The notes under the pieces are model-generated. The model worked only from the letters and a program-made list of their open reading frames with translations. It was not told the origin of the DNA and searched no databases. Of a stretch of DNA of 64,000 nucleotides, positions 44,001-50,494 are shown one piece after another. Both the position numbers and the translations under genes were made by a program. Positions within the stretch are counted from its first letter, which is position 1. Each line of letters begins with the position of its first letter. The DNA is from Anodontia alba (lineage: Eukaryota > Mollusca > Bivalvia > Lucinida > Lucinidae): assembly GCA_964016985.1 (NCBI GenBank), contig OZ024830.1:20980387-21044386 (forward strand). Reading direction: 5' to 3'.

Positions 44001-47000
44001 GCTCCAGAGAAGAAGTTGTTTGAATTTCTGATTTTTTTTCCCATACAAATGCATAAGGAAGCAAAATTGACCTTACCATAAAAAGGTCAAATGTCAATGT
44101 ACGACCATTATTTTATCAACTTTGGTAGACCTTCAGTTTCCAATGATATATGTAAAGGTTCAGCCATAAGGCATCCTCGGTTTTGGAGAACAAGCTGTTT
44201 AAAGGTTTTTCCCATACAAATGCACAGGGAAGCAAACTTGACCTTGCCGTCAAAAAGGTCAAATGTCAATACACGACATTTATTTTAGCAATTTTGGTAG
44301 ACCTCCCGTCCCCGATGACTTATGCAAAGATTCAGCCCCAAGGCATCCTCGGTTCTGGAGAAGAAGATTTTTAAAGTTTTTTCCCTTTTTGGGCATGGCG
44401 GCCATCTTGGTCAATGGACTGCGACCATTTTAGCAATTTTTCGTTCCCCCAACCTAAGGAGGCTCCATATGAAATTTGAGCAAAATTGGCTCAGGGGCTT
44501 CAGAGGAGAAGTCGTTTGAAAATGTTAACGGACGGACGCACGGATGGACGGTGATGGGCGGACAACGGACGAAAAGTGATCACAATAGCTCATCCTGAGC
44601 ATAGCTCAGGTGAGCTAAGAAGAAACCTACATGTACTTCAATGTAACTTAACTTAAACAATAATTTTGTATCAAAATCTTTACCATATATTTTAACTAAC
44701 GATAGGAGAAACAAGAAAAATAGCAATACTTTTTGTTGGAAAAAAATATAAAATCTACTTCAAAGTAACTTATACAGATAATTCTGTTTCAAATTCCTCA
44801 CCTCAAAATCTTTGAAAGCTAGCTTCTTTTCCTTTATGTATTCTCTCTCTATCACTTCCAGCTGGATAAGAAAAGAAACAACACATGATCCTATTCTAGC
44901 AAACAGAAAACTCAAATTGATGCTTAGCTGGATAAAAATTTTAGCAGACAACATTTTGAAATATGTTTTTCTTGTTTTCCCTTTAAAGCATTACGAAAAC
45001 ATGTCTATTCAAATATACTGAATATTTTACCACCAAAAATTGAAAAAAAATCAGATAAAATATTCTGACAGTTTTCATATTTCTGCTCAAAACATAGATT
45101 GAGGGTACTTGTTAGAACCGCATTGACTAGGTGGTTCCAATGAGTAGCCACAATCTATCTTTCTGTGCAGAAATAAGAAAAGTATTGTACACCCCTGTAA
45201 ACCCCAGTTTTACTATATAAAATTGGGGTTTAAGGGGGTCAAAATTACATAGGAATGTTGTCGTGATGGAAAGGTTTGAAATTTATAAAATTGTCCCCTA
45301 TATATGAAATGGCAAACCCTATATTCTGTGAAAAAATAAGAAAAGTGCATTTGTATAACTGTCTGCTGATTTTACAAGAGTTCTAAAGATTAAGATTTTT
45401 TCATGTTTGATGTCTTATTGTTGCGAGCTAACAAGTCGTATATATTGATCTATACTGTTTGTAAAGACTTGTTTCCAGGCTGCAATATTTTTCTCTGGCA
45501 TTAACCCTTGTCATGCTGAATAAATTAAGATGCCATGTCCACTTCTAATTGTCATCCAATCAGATTACTTGATCTAGATTGTTGATATAAATTCACATAC
45601 TTAATGACAAACAGTGCAGATCCAGATGTTTATGTGAGAAATATGAAAAACTACTGGGTGGATACCCCCTCTTATATAGGGCTATATGTTATTTTGGTGA
45701 TAAAAATCATGATCAGTGAGAATCTTCAAATAAGAACACAAAGTTTCATGGAAAAATATGACACATATTCATCAGGGCCAAATTGTTCAAAACTAATGAT
45801 GTCGTAAGTTAACATATCGTTAAAACTTTGATCATTAAATATGCCATATATGCTAATGCTCTGACCTCTGTTGTTCCATCTGCAACAGACAGGTTAGAGC
45901 TAGAATTGGTCTAATCAGCCGTCATAGAACACACAAACAGTAGCATTTCTCGCATATGATTAAGATTGGTCATTGTCAGTAATGACAAACTATTATATGC
46001 TATTATTTTTGCTGAAAAAAATGTGAGTAGCCTTTGCATTTGCAAAAGCTACTCACATTTTTTTTCAGCAAAAATACCTCTGAATTAGATACTGTACTTA
46101 CTAGAACAATTAACATTTTGACCACTAATAAGCTTGTTAAGCTAATGATACTTTGAACAACTGGGCCCAGATTGCCTAAGCCTTGTTTCACATTTAAAAT
46201 AAAGTATAAAAACCTCATAATCTTTGAAACTCTCCGAAATTTTAAGTCGTTCTTTATGTTGCTGCTCAATCTTTTTCTTTCTCTTCAGGTATTCAGGCAG
46301 GGTACCATCTTCTAACTGCTGCAGTTGTTTCTTCAAGTGTGCCAATTTGTCTTGGTACATTCTGCATTAAAAGAAATGAAGATGAAATACAAGGATAAGG
46401 CAAAAAAGAAAAAAAGTATTGATAGTTGTCTTATTTTTCCACAAAAACATGTAGTAATAGAAATGCCTCAGCGAGGCACTAATTATGTGTAACGACAACA
46501 TGTGTTTTTTGTGGTTGATTGTGTTGGGGTTTAACGACACGTCAACCCTTGTGGGTCATTTTGTGTTGTCTCCCAGAGAAAGGGAGAAAAGAGATAGAAG
46601 AGATAGTAGAAGAGGTGAAAGAGAGGGACAGAAAAGAAAGAGGGACAAGAGTGAAAGTGAAGAAACAGAAGAAATAAAAACATTCCCCCTCTACATTTAC
46701 CTGCTACAAGGATAGCAGGCCTTGCACCACTGTAAGCCAATATCAGTTGGACGCCCCAGTGACGTGATATACACAACACCTTTGCACCACCCGACCACCC
46801 CCTCATGTTTTTTGTGGAGAAATAAATCCTTCTCTGATCTAAAGCTATGTAATATACATAGCTACAGATATATGGGGGTATCCACATAATATTTTTCTTA
46901 TTTCTCGACGAATACATATGTTGTGGGTACTCATTAGAAGCGCCTCACCGAGGCGCTTCTAATGAGTACCCACAACATATGTTTTTATTGAGAAATAAGA

Positions 47001-48646
47001 AAGATTCAGCATTTTTCAGATGAAAAAAGCGCCTTATCTGTTGCTATGATATAGGATAATTTCTGTTATTTTTGCAGCAAAAGCTCTCTGCAATCTTGAG
47101 TCCAATGACTTAGTGAGCGGTGACTTATTTACATTTTTATACCCAAGAGTCTCATGGACTCACTAGGGTTAATTCGAGTGAGTCCTACTTTAGACATACT
47201 CAGTCCACTACATAATTTTCCTGTATTATTTTGTTATTTTTGCGAATCCTGGGACTCGTTATGGAATAAAGTGTGAGTCACCACAGAAAAGTATGAGATT
47301 CGGGACTCGAACATAAAAAAAAAAAAAAAATCAAAAAAAAAAAAAAAAAAAATCACTGAATGAGTACCCACTGGATATGTTTTAGTGCAAAATACAATGT
47401 ATATCTATCTTTTGACACTGGGCCTATGCAGAATGGATGTTTTCATACATAAATAAGAAATAAGAAAACAACTATCATAGTCTGAATACACAGTTTATAT
47501 GATTTCATGTTCCCGCACATGAAGCCCCTTCTGAAAAAAAAATGTCCATCCTGAAACATTTACTATGGTCATTCTCTCTCCTGCTGATTCAAGAATGGCA
47601 ACTCTCAGTTTCTGATGAAAAAATGTGCACAAATACAGGTAAACCACTAAGAGTACTAAGCCTGCACAGGAAAAGTGTGGTCAGGTAAACTGACTAACTC
47701 GACATGACCTTAATAGTGCTGACTGAGACATTAATCTCCAAATCAACCAACCAATTCCCATGCAAAGTCATTCCTTTTACAGTATATCCACAGGAGCTTG
47801 AAATTTGGTCAGAAATGCATGTTAAAATGGCCCAAATCCACTATCCTATAAGGGCAGCCGAAGGCTCCCCTTATAGGATATTTGATTTGGGCTATTTTAA
47901 CACGCATTTCTGACCCAAACTGACTATCCTATAATGCGATTTGGGCCATTTTAACATGCATTTCTAACCCAAATCGACTATCATCTAAGGCAATTTGGAC
48001 CATTTTAATATGCATTTCTGAACCAAATTGACTATCCAAATAGGTGGTTTGGGCGCAAATTGGGCCATTTTCACCCTTGTCCTGCTGAGCCCAGATATAC
48101 ACTGCCTGTGCAAACAGTGTAGATTCAGACTGGAAGCCAACTGATCGGAATCTGCATTGTTTGCCATTTAGTATCTGAATTTATATCAACAATCTGAATC
48201 AAGGGATCTGATTGGCTGAGTTTTATAAATGGGCATGGCATCTTAATTTATTCAGCATGACAAGGATTAACATGCATTTTTTGACCAAATTTCAAGCTCC
48301 TGTGAGTAAATCCCTCTTCAAAAACAATAATGGCAGAACTGCCTCTCCTGAAAGTGTATTATTCCTCTTGAGTCAATTTGAAAGAGAAAAAAAAAAGGAA
48401 AAAGAAGAAAACTTCAGATATTTTTTTGCCAAAATTACTTAACCCTTCCCTTGCTAAACACGACATGCCCTATCTAAGCAAACAGTGCAGAGCCAGATCA
48501 GTTGGCTTCTGAAAAAAGCCAACTGATCTGGATCTGCACTGTTTGCCATTAAGTATGTGAATTTGTACCAACAACCTGGATCAAGTAATCTGATTGGATG
48601 AAAATTAGAAGTAGGCGTAGCATCTTAATTTATTCAGCATGACAAG

Positions 48647-48683
<37 letters not shown>

Positions 48684-49366
48684 AGATTTCAAAACATACC
48701 ATATAGAAAATGCACTAAATCAGATTGAGCTGTCACATTAGAATCTTCTCTTTGTGAAAATTTCATATATACATTAAATAAGTACCCACAAATTAAGTCA
48801 ATGAATGTCAGGGAAAGACTGTCCCTAGTTCCCCAATGATTTTCTTAAATCAAACAGAAGTCCCAAAAACTTATCTTACATGTAAATGTATCTCTGAAAT
48901 TTTCCTTTCCAACATTCCAAAAATATATCTCGAAATGGTTTTAAAAAGCATTCTTTCACTCTAAATAATTGGAAAATCACTGATATTTTAATGGAGAATG
49001 AAGAACAATTTTTTAGCTGGATAGCCCTAAAGATTCAACAGTAAAATATTCAACCCTTACCCCAAGCTGAAGAAATTAAGATGCCCCACCCACTTCTAAA
49101 TTTCAGCAACCAGATTACTTGATCCAGGTTGTTGATACAAATTCACATACTTATTGTCAAACAGTGTAGATCCAGATCAGTTGGCTTCTTTGGACTCAGA
49201 AACCAGTTGATCTGGGTCTACACTACTTGCAAAGGTTGTATATGTCCAGGTTCAGCAGGACCAGGGTTAAGATTCACATGCACTGGTGACTTGACTTACT
49301 GTTCTTTTATTTCTGTGTACTGTGTTTCTTGTTTAGCAGCATCAGTTTCACTGGCATCTTCAGTGT
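34913..49366 (-). CDS. SUDS3: SUDS3/Sds3, SIN3-HDAC corepressor subunit (eight coding exons seen, N-terminus missing)
   Basis: This nuclear protein holds the SIN3-histone deacetylase complex together and helps silence transcription. Eight exons assemble in frame: 49300-49366, 46214-46361, 44802-44861, 41770-41869, 39718-39813, 37981-38149, 36767-36851 and 34913-35008. In order they give an acidic TEDASETD segment, a long charged coiled coil ([20 protein letters not shown] to [14 protein letters not shown]), the basic [11 protein letters not shown], the SIN3-interacting helix ([13 protein letters not shown]) and the C-terminal Tudor-like domain ([11 protein letters not shown] to [11 protein letters not shown]), ending about where human SUDS3 (328 residues) ends. 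About 50 N-terminal residues are not located. All seven junctions agree in phase, and one intron is AT-AC, U12 type. Introns are stuffed with MITEs, SINEs and tandem-core elements. The gene name rests on strong remembered similarity to vertebrate SUDS3. BRMS1-type paralogues fit less well because the TEDASETD and capped-Tudor ends match SUDS3. Confidence 0.95.
35385..35629. mobile_element. Hairpin MITE with GGGCCCAGTTGTTCAAA ends, copy 2
   Basis: GGGCCCAGTTGTTCAAAACT at the left and GTTTAAACAACTGGGCCC at the right are inverted. The central hairpin is GCGAATAGCTTTTGCAGTGC with its mirror GCAAAAGCTACTCACATT. Confidence 0.88.
35884..36690 (-). mobile_element. tRNA-derived SINE, family S, split by a TA-inserted element
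   Basis: The SINE 3' part is at 35884-35949 (GCTTAGTCCTCTA on plus) and the rest, including the head CCTCGGTGGCTCAGTCGGAT (minus), is at 36497-36690. The 547-base element at 35950-36496 separates them. Rejoining at one TA restores the normal SINE order TCCTCTAAGYGGT, so the SINE is the older insertion. Confidence 0.88.
35950..36496. mobile_element. Non-autonomous TIR element nested in a SINE, TA duplication
   Basis: Left CTGTCCTTTTGACGTCTCTC, then AAAAAGACAATTTTGCTTGG, matches the reverse complement of the right end (CTGCGCTTTCGACATCTCTC...) over about 42 bases. TA lies on both sides and is single in intact SINE copies, which proves the duplication. The interior is AT-rich with no transposase. 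It is a Tc1/mariner-type MITE by its target site. Confidence 0.88.
36767..36851 (-). CDS. SUDS3: SUDS3 exon (Tudor-like domain, first half)
   Basis: It runs from acceptor TATTCTACAG to donor GAG/GTAAAT. It starts in phase 2 (completing the W codon), gives [20 protein letters not shown] and ITAVGTQE, and ends in phase 0. The human counterpart in this place is YHKSQAIYLESKDNQ-like, with the same length. Confidence 0.95.
36981..37203. mobile_element. piggyBac-like MITE, CCCTTAAA ends, GATCAG hairpin
   Basis: TTAA then CCCTTAAACTGTCAATCACA at the left, and TTGACATTTTAAGGGTCAA at the right (TTAA degraded to TCAA), form the ends. Inside are AGTTTGGACCCAGATCAGAC and its mirror. Relatives sit in tandem at 42289-42760. 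Confidence 0.7.
37240..37385. repeat. Hairpin repeat, GCTCCTAAGG centre
   Basis: It has the same class of GAAAGGAAAAACTTGCTCC arm as at 520-690 and 28700-28820, diverged. Confidence 0.4.
37530..37625. repeat. Hairpin repeat, AGATCAGACTGCTCC arms
   Basis: GTAGACCCAGATCAGACTGC-TCC and GGA-GCAGTCTGATCAGGGTCTAC pair over about 24 bases, flanked by CAAACACT / ACTGTTTG. It is in a SUDS3 intron. Confidence 0.75.
37981..38149 (-). CDS. SUDS3: SUDS3 exon (SIN3-interaction helix and start of Tudor-like domain)
   Basis: It begins at CTCAGCTTAAC just after the intron end CATAC and ends at donor ATG/GTAAGT. With the single G carried from the previous exon it reads [20 protein letters not shown], then a linker, then [13 protein letters not shown]. 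The human protein has [20 protein letters not shown] in the same place, which fixes the AC/CT boundary rather than the alternative AG four bases further in. Confidence 0.95.
38238..38443. mobile_element. piggyBac-like MITE, TTAA duplication
   Basis: CTCTTGTCCTGCTGAACCCG and CAGCAGGACAAGGA ends lie between TTAA at 38234-38237 and 38444-38447. The hairpin is AGATCAGTTGGCTTCTGAAG with its mirror AAGCCAACTGATCTG. It is in the U12 intron of SUDS3. Confidence 0.88.
38453..38600. repeat. A-rich tract and remnant of an ATGTGGGTACTCATTAGAA-type hairpin
   Basis: About 65 bases of A with C interruptions (38453-38516), then TGTGGATCTCATTAGAAGTG and CTAATGAGTACCCACATCAT, the worn core of the CATAGC MITE class. 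Confidence 0.65.
38944..39193. mobile_element. Palindromic MITE with CGAGGGTTGAGCGCAAGACT ends
   Basis: The left end is TTTCGAGGGTTGAGCGCAAG and the right end is CTTGCGATCAACCCTCGA. The centre is a hairpin, TGTAAACAATGAAATTTAGG ... GCTCATATGAGC ..., mirrored. It is a separate family, seen once here. Confidence 0.75.
39487..39630 (-). mobile_element. SINE family S, 3' part only
   Basis: The minus-strand 3' half of the SINE (GCCAGAAAAGAATGTGCACC side to GTAAACCTCAATACAAACAA) is present. The tRNA head is lost. Its edge lies about 90 bases from the donor of the U12 intron. Confidence 0.85.
39718..39813 (-). CDS. SUDS3: SUDS3 exon (basic [11 protein letters not shown] segment)
   Basis: Acceptor TTTTATATAG precedes AT of an N (or D) codon. 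The exon reads [20 protein letters not shown] and [11 protein letters not shown] and ends one base into the next codon at the AT-AC donor. This is the linker just before the SIN3-interaction helix, identical in spacing to the human protein. Confidence 0.95.
40020..40085. repeat. Remnant hairpin, ATTAGAAG / CTTCTAATGA
   Basis: TGTGAGTATTCATTAGAAGA and CTTCTAATGAATACCAACAG are the worn arms of the CATAGC-class core. A GT-rich run precedes it (39890-39920). Confidence 0.5.
40092..41340 (+). mobile_element. Tandem-core repeat element, GCTCACCTGA / TCAGGTGAGC ends
   Basis: The head ACAAAAGGCCCATGGGCCAC (hairpin) runs to AACGCTCACCTGATT. The middle has repeated blocks such as TATAGCAAGTTTGGTTAAAA, GGGCGTGTCTCGGGCAGATA and CGGCGGCCATCTTGGTCAAT. 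The tail is GTTAACGGACGGACGGATGC, then ATCCTGAGCCTAGCTCAGGT and GAGCTAAAAA. Its 3' half shares its unit with the element at 43098. It lies in a SUDS3 intron. Confidence 0.8.
41470..41768. repeat. Minisatellite abutting the SUDS3 exon donor
   Basis: About seven diverged units of roughly 40 bases (core GAAAATATGAAATGAGTATT, TCATACCTAGTGATA) run up to the exon edge at 41770. The real donor GTACTC lies within the last partial unit. On the minus strand most units contain a good donor match, CTAG/GTATGA. Confidence 0.8.
41770..41869 (-). CDS. SUDS3: SUDS3 exon (coiled coil, C-terminal part)
   Basis: Acceptor ATTTGCAG precedes [20 protein letters not shown] and [13 protein letters not shown], ending in phase 1. 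The chosen donor (A/GTACTC) is weak, but it gives exactly the human spacing between the coiled coil and TRKL. A stronger donor 30 bases further on (CTAG/GTATGA at 41739) would add ten residues in frame. Confidence 0.92.
42050..42270. repeat. Three adjoining hairpins with GTAGACCC/GATCAG arms
   Basis: GTGTAGACCCTTATCAGATG pairs with GCATCTGATCTGGGTCTACC. TCTGTCCAAATATTTAGGAA pairs with CTAAATATTTGGACAGA. GTAGACCCAGATCAAATTGT pairs with AGTTTGATCTGGATCTAC. They are MITE cores in a SUDS3 intron. Confidence 0.7.
42289..42765. mobile_element. Two tandem copies of a piggyBac-like MITE (CCCTTAAAGCG ends)
   Basis: TTAACCCTTAAAGCG occurs at 42285 and again at 42535, a period of 250 bases. Each copy has AACTGCATCTGAAAATGTSG, TGCTGAATATTCTTGCAGAC, the hairpin GATCAGACTGCTCC/GGAGCAGTCTGATC, and ATCACAAGCAGATGACAAAG. 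It is related to the single copy at 36981. Confidence 0.75.
43098..44620 (+). mobile_element. Tandem-core repeat element, ~505-base units, GCTCAGGTGAGC end
   Basis: The head is ACAAGAGGCCCACGGGCCAC, then TTCACCTGAGTGA. Three large units start near 43286, 43791 and 44288, each with TTGGTAGACCTCCTGTCCCC, AAGATTCAGCCCCAAGGCAT and GGCGGCCATCTTGGTCAA. The tail is AACGGACGGACGCACGGATG, then ATCCTGAGCATAGCTCAGGT and GAGCTAA. The many short frames here are repeat by-products. Confidence 0.82.
44802..44861 (-). CDS. SUDS3: SUDS3 exon (coiled coil, middle)
   Basis: It is a 60-base exon between acceptor TTCTTATCCAG and donor GAG/GTGAGG. It gives [20 protein letters not shown] in phase 0 at both ends. 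The human protein has VERNYIKEKKAAVKEFE here. Confidence 0.95.
44989..45268. mobile_element. MITE, CATTACGAAAAC family
   Basis: CATTACGAAAACATGTCTAT and ATAGGAATGTTGTCGTGATG are the ends. The core palindrome is more diverged (GAACCGCATTGACTAGGTGG). It is in a SUDS3 intron. Confidence 0.85.
45505..45628. mobile_element. piggyBac-like MITE, truncated
   Basis: TTAACCCTTGTCATGCTGAA and the following TAAATTAAGATGCCATGTCC match the family. The copy stops just after GTGCAGATCCAGATG, before the hairpin. Confidence 0.75.
45774..46168. mobile_element. Hairpin MITE with GGGCCCAGTTGTTCAAA ends, copy 3, with inserted DNA
   Basis: The left end AGGGCCAAATTGTTCAAAAC, the right end GAACAACTGGGCCC, and the centre GTGAGTAGCCTTTGCATTTG with its mirror are present. 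About 130 extra bases (around 45850-45990) with an ATATGCTAATGC..TTATATGCTATT pair lie between. Confidence 0.7.
46214..46361 (-). CDS. SUDS3: SUDS3 exon (coiled coil, N-terminal part)
   Basis: Acceptor TTTTAATGCAG precedes A, completing Q, then [20 protein letters not shown] to ISESFKDYE. The donor is GAG/GTTTTT, weak, but joining there gives exactly the human number of residues between KER and YIKEKK. The internal methionine at 46360 is not the protein start. Confidence 0.95.
46450..46640. repeat. Hairpin remnant and GA-rich tract
   Basis: ATAGAAATGCCTCAGCGAGG is the worn MITE core, followed by a SINE-like scrap (GTGTTGGGGTTTAACGACAC, 46519-46545) and an AGAGAAAGGGAGAAAAGAGA-type purine tract at 46575-46680. 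Confidence 0.5.
46857..47048. mobile_element. MITE, CATAGC ends, ACATATGTTGTGGGTA core, copy 3
   Basis: CATAGCTACAGATATATGGG and CGCCTTATCTGTTGCTATG are the ends, with TA on the left (46855-46856). The core GTTGTGGGTACTCATTAGAA / GCGCCTCACCGAGGCGC palindrome is perfect. Confidence 0.88.
47310..47352. repeat. Poly(A) run
   Basis: Two A runs are split by TC. Around it (47100-47300) are repeated TGGGACTCGTTATGG / GTGAGTCC motifs, also seen at 62230-62400. Confidence 0.85.
47557..47745 (+). mobile_element. SINE family S, diverged, head missing
   Basis: CATTTACTATGGTCATTCTC, TGATTCAAGAATGGCAACTC, CTAAGAGTACTAAGCCTGCA and CTCGACATGACCTTAATAGT match the SINE body with many changes. Confidence 0.75.
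47790..48304. mobile_element. TIR element with 37-base arms and internal minisatellite
   Basis: The left arm CACAGGAGCTTGAAATTTGG, TCAGAAATGCATGTTAA is mirrored at 48267-48304 (TTAACATGCATTTTTTGACC, AAATTTCAAGCTCCTGTG). Inside are a hairpin (CTATCCTATAAGGGCAGCCG...) and about four units of 75-80 bases with GATTTGGGCCATTTTAACATG. A piggyBac-like MITE is nested within. Confidence 0.75.
48074..48266. mobile_element. piggyBac-like MITE nested in the 47790 element
   Basis: CCCTTGTCCTGCTGAGCCCA and TTCAGCATGACAAGGA are the ends. TTAA is present on the right (48267-48270) and reads TTCA on the left. The hairpin is partly deleted. Confidence 0.8.
48443..48648. mobile_element. piggyBac-like MITE, TTAA duplication
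   Basis: CCCTTCCCTTGCTAAACACG and CAGCATGACAAGGG ends lie between TTAA at 48439-48442 and 48649-48652. The hairpin AGATCAGTTGGCTTCTGAAA is mirrored perfectly. A poly(A) run (48653-48682) follows. Confidence 0.88.
49054..49266. mobile_element. piggyBac-like MITE 34 bases from a SUDS3 exon
   Basis: CCCTTACCCCAAGCTGAAGA and CAGGTTCAGCAGGACCAGGG are the ends. TTAA is on the right (49267-49270) and TCAA on the left. It sits in the intron just downstream of the exon at 49300. Confidence 0.8.
49300..49366 (-). CDS. SUDS3: SUDS3 exon (acidic TEDASETD segment), most N-terminal seen
   Basis: Acceptor TTTGTCTTCCCACAG precedes AC of an aspartate codon, giving [20 protein letters not shown] and E, and ends two bases into Q at donor GAACA/GTAAGT. 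Human SUDS3 has [16 protein letters not shown] here at about residue 48. The preceding exon must end in phase 1. Confidence 0.95.
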
Positions 49367-49789
49367 CTGTGGGAAGACAAAAATAAAGTAAACAAAGCAA
49401 AGTCAGGGTATATACAGGTTCAGCAGTACAAGGCTTAATTATTTTTAGAGAAAATAAGACTTGAAATTTCTTGTGAATCTTCACATGAAATGGTAAATTA
49501 TTTTCTTTGAAAAGAAAACAAATAATTATGTCTTCTGCTGCAGTTGTAAACTGGCACTTTAAGGGTGAATATTTCTTTTGTTTCTCCACAAAAATATATA
49601 TTGTGGGTACTCATAAGCAATGCCTCAGTGGTGGAGTAATATGATAAATAATTGTACTTTCTGGGGGAAAAATGGCTCATCTGGAACTATACTAAATATT
49701 CATACAGCATTACTTTTTGTGTGTAATAAGTTGCCCTAAATATTTGGTCTTATGACATGAAAGTCGTAATAAAGGAATGAAGCATAGCT

Positions 49790-49990
49790 GAAAACATTTC
49801 CGGCCTATCGTGGGATTTAAACCCGGGGTGCCCGGATAAAATCCAATGCTCTAACCACTGAGCCAAAGAGTCGACTTACTGATGAAGTTGTCAGAGATTG
49901 AATAAATATCTACAAGCTATGTGAAATCTGCCAAGGCAGATAATAAAGGTAGGGGTTCTAGACCATATCACTCCCCCTCTGCAAAGAAGT
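49790..49990 (-). mobile_element. tRNA-derived SINE, second family (T), copy 1
   Basis: On the minus strand the order is GTCGACTCTTTGGCTCAGTG, GTTAGAGCATTGG, a B-box-like GGGTTTAAATCCCAC, then a body AGCTATGCTTCATTCCTTTA with GACTTTCATGTCATAAG. The head resembles a tRNA, but the arms do not make a full cloverleaf. Confidence 0.7.
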
Positions 49991-50049
49991 CATCATTTAT
50001 GATGATGCAAAGCTATTTTTGGCTAAGTAAAGTCTGATCCCTGACGAGC

Positions 50050-50275
50050 CCCAATCTTACGACATGGAAGTCGTAACAAAGGAATGACACATAATTGAAA
50101 ACAGTTCCCGCCTCCCGTGGGATTCGAACCTGGTCTGCCCGGATAAAAATCCAATGCTCTAACCACTGAGCCAAAGAGTCGATTCCCTGACGCAGCTGTC
50201 AGAGATTGAATGTAGATCTACAAGCTATGCAAAATATGCCAAGACAGATAATCAAAGGTAGGGTTACTAGGCCGT
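50050..50275 (-). mobile_element. tRNA-derived SINE, second family (T), copy 2
   Basis: It has the same order as copy 1, with a better B box (GGTTCGAATCCCACGGGAGG). The A box is TTTGGCTCAGTGGTTAGAGC. Copies 1 and 2 lie about 310 bases apart in the same orientation and share sequence on both sides of the head, so the pair may be a segmental duplication. Confidence 0.75.
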
Positions 50276-50494
50276 AACATTGGACACAATAACATTTTAC
50301 CAGACATATCCTAAAATTTGAACATTTTATTCTGACTGCCCTATGTATATGGTCATGTGACTTCAATATGGGCTGACTGGCAAACAGTGAATATACTAGG
50401 GGAGCAGTTTGATCTGGGTGTAAGCTATTTGTCTAAAAGTATGCCTGTGGGTAAGGCACAAAAGCCTTGCTATGGGAAAAGAAACATTTTTTAA

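Noticed and set aside
43764..44519. Overlapping frames with [21 protein letters not shown] and similar
   Set aside because: By-products of a tandem-core repeat. The text repeats with each unit and is broken by indels.
46358..46360. ATG at 46360 as the SUDS3 start (MYQDK)
   Set aside because: An upstream exon with TEDASETD joins in phase, and the family has this methionine internally.
50105..50178. A functional tRNA gene
   Set aside because: A and B boxes are present, but the acceptor and anticodon arms do not pair, and the copy is part of a repeated SINE.
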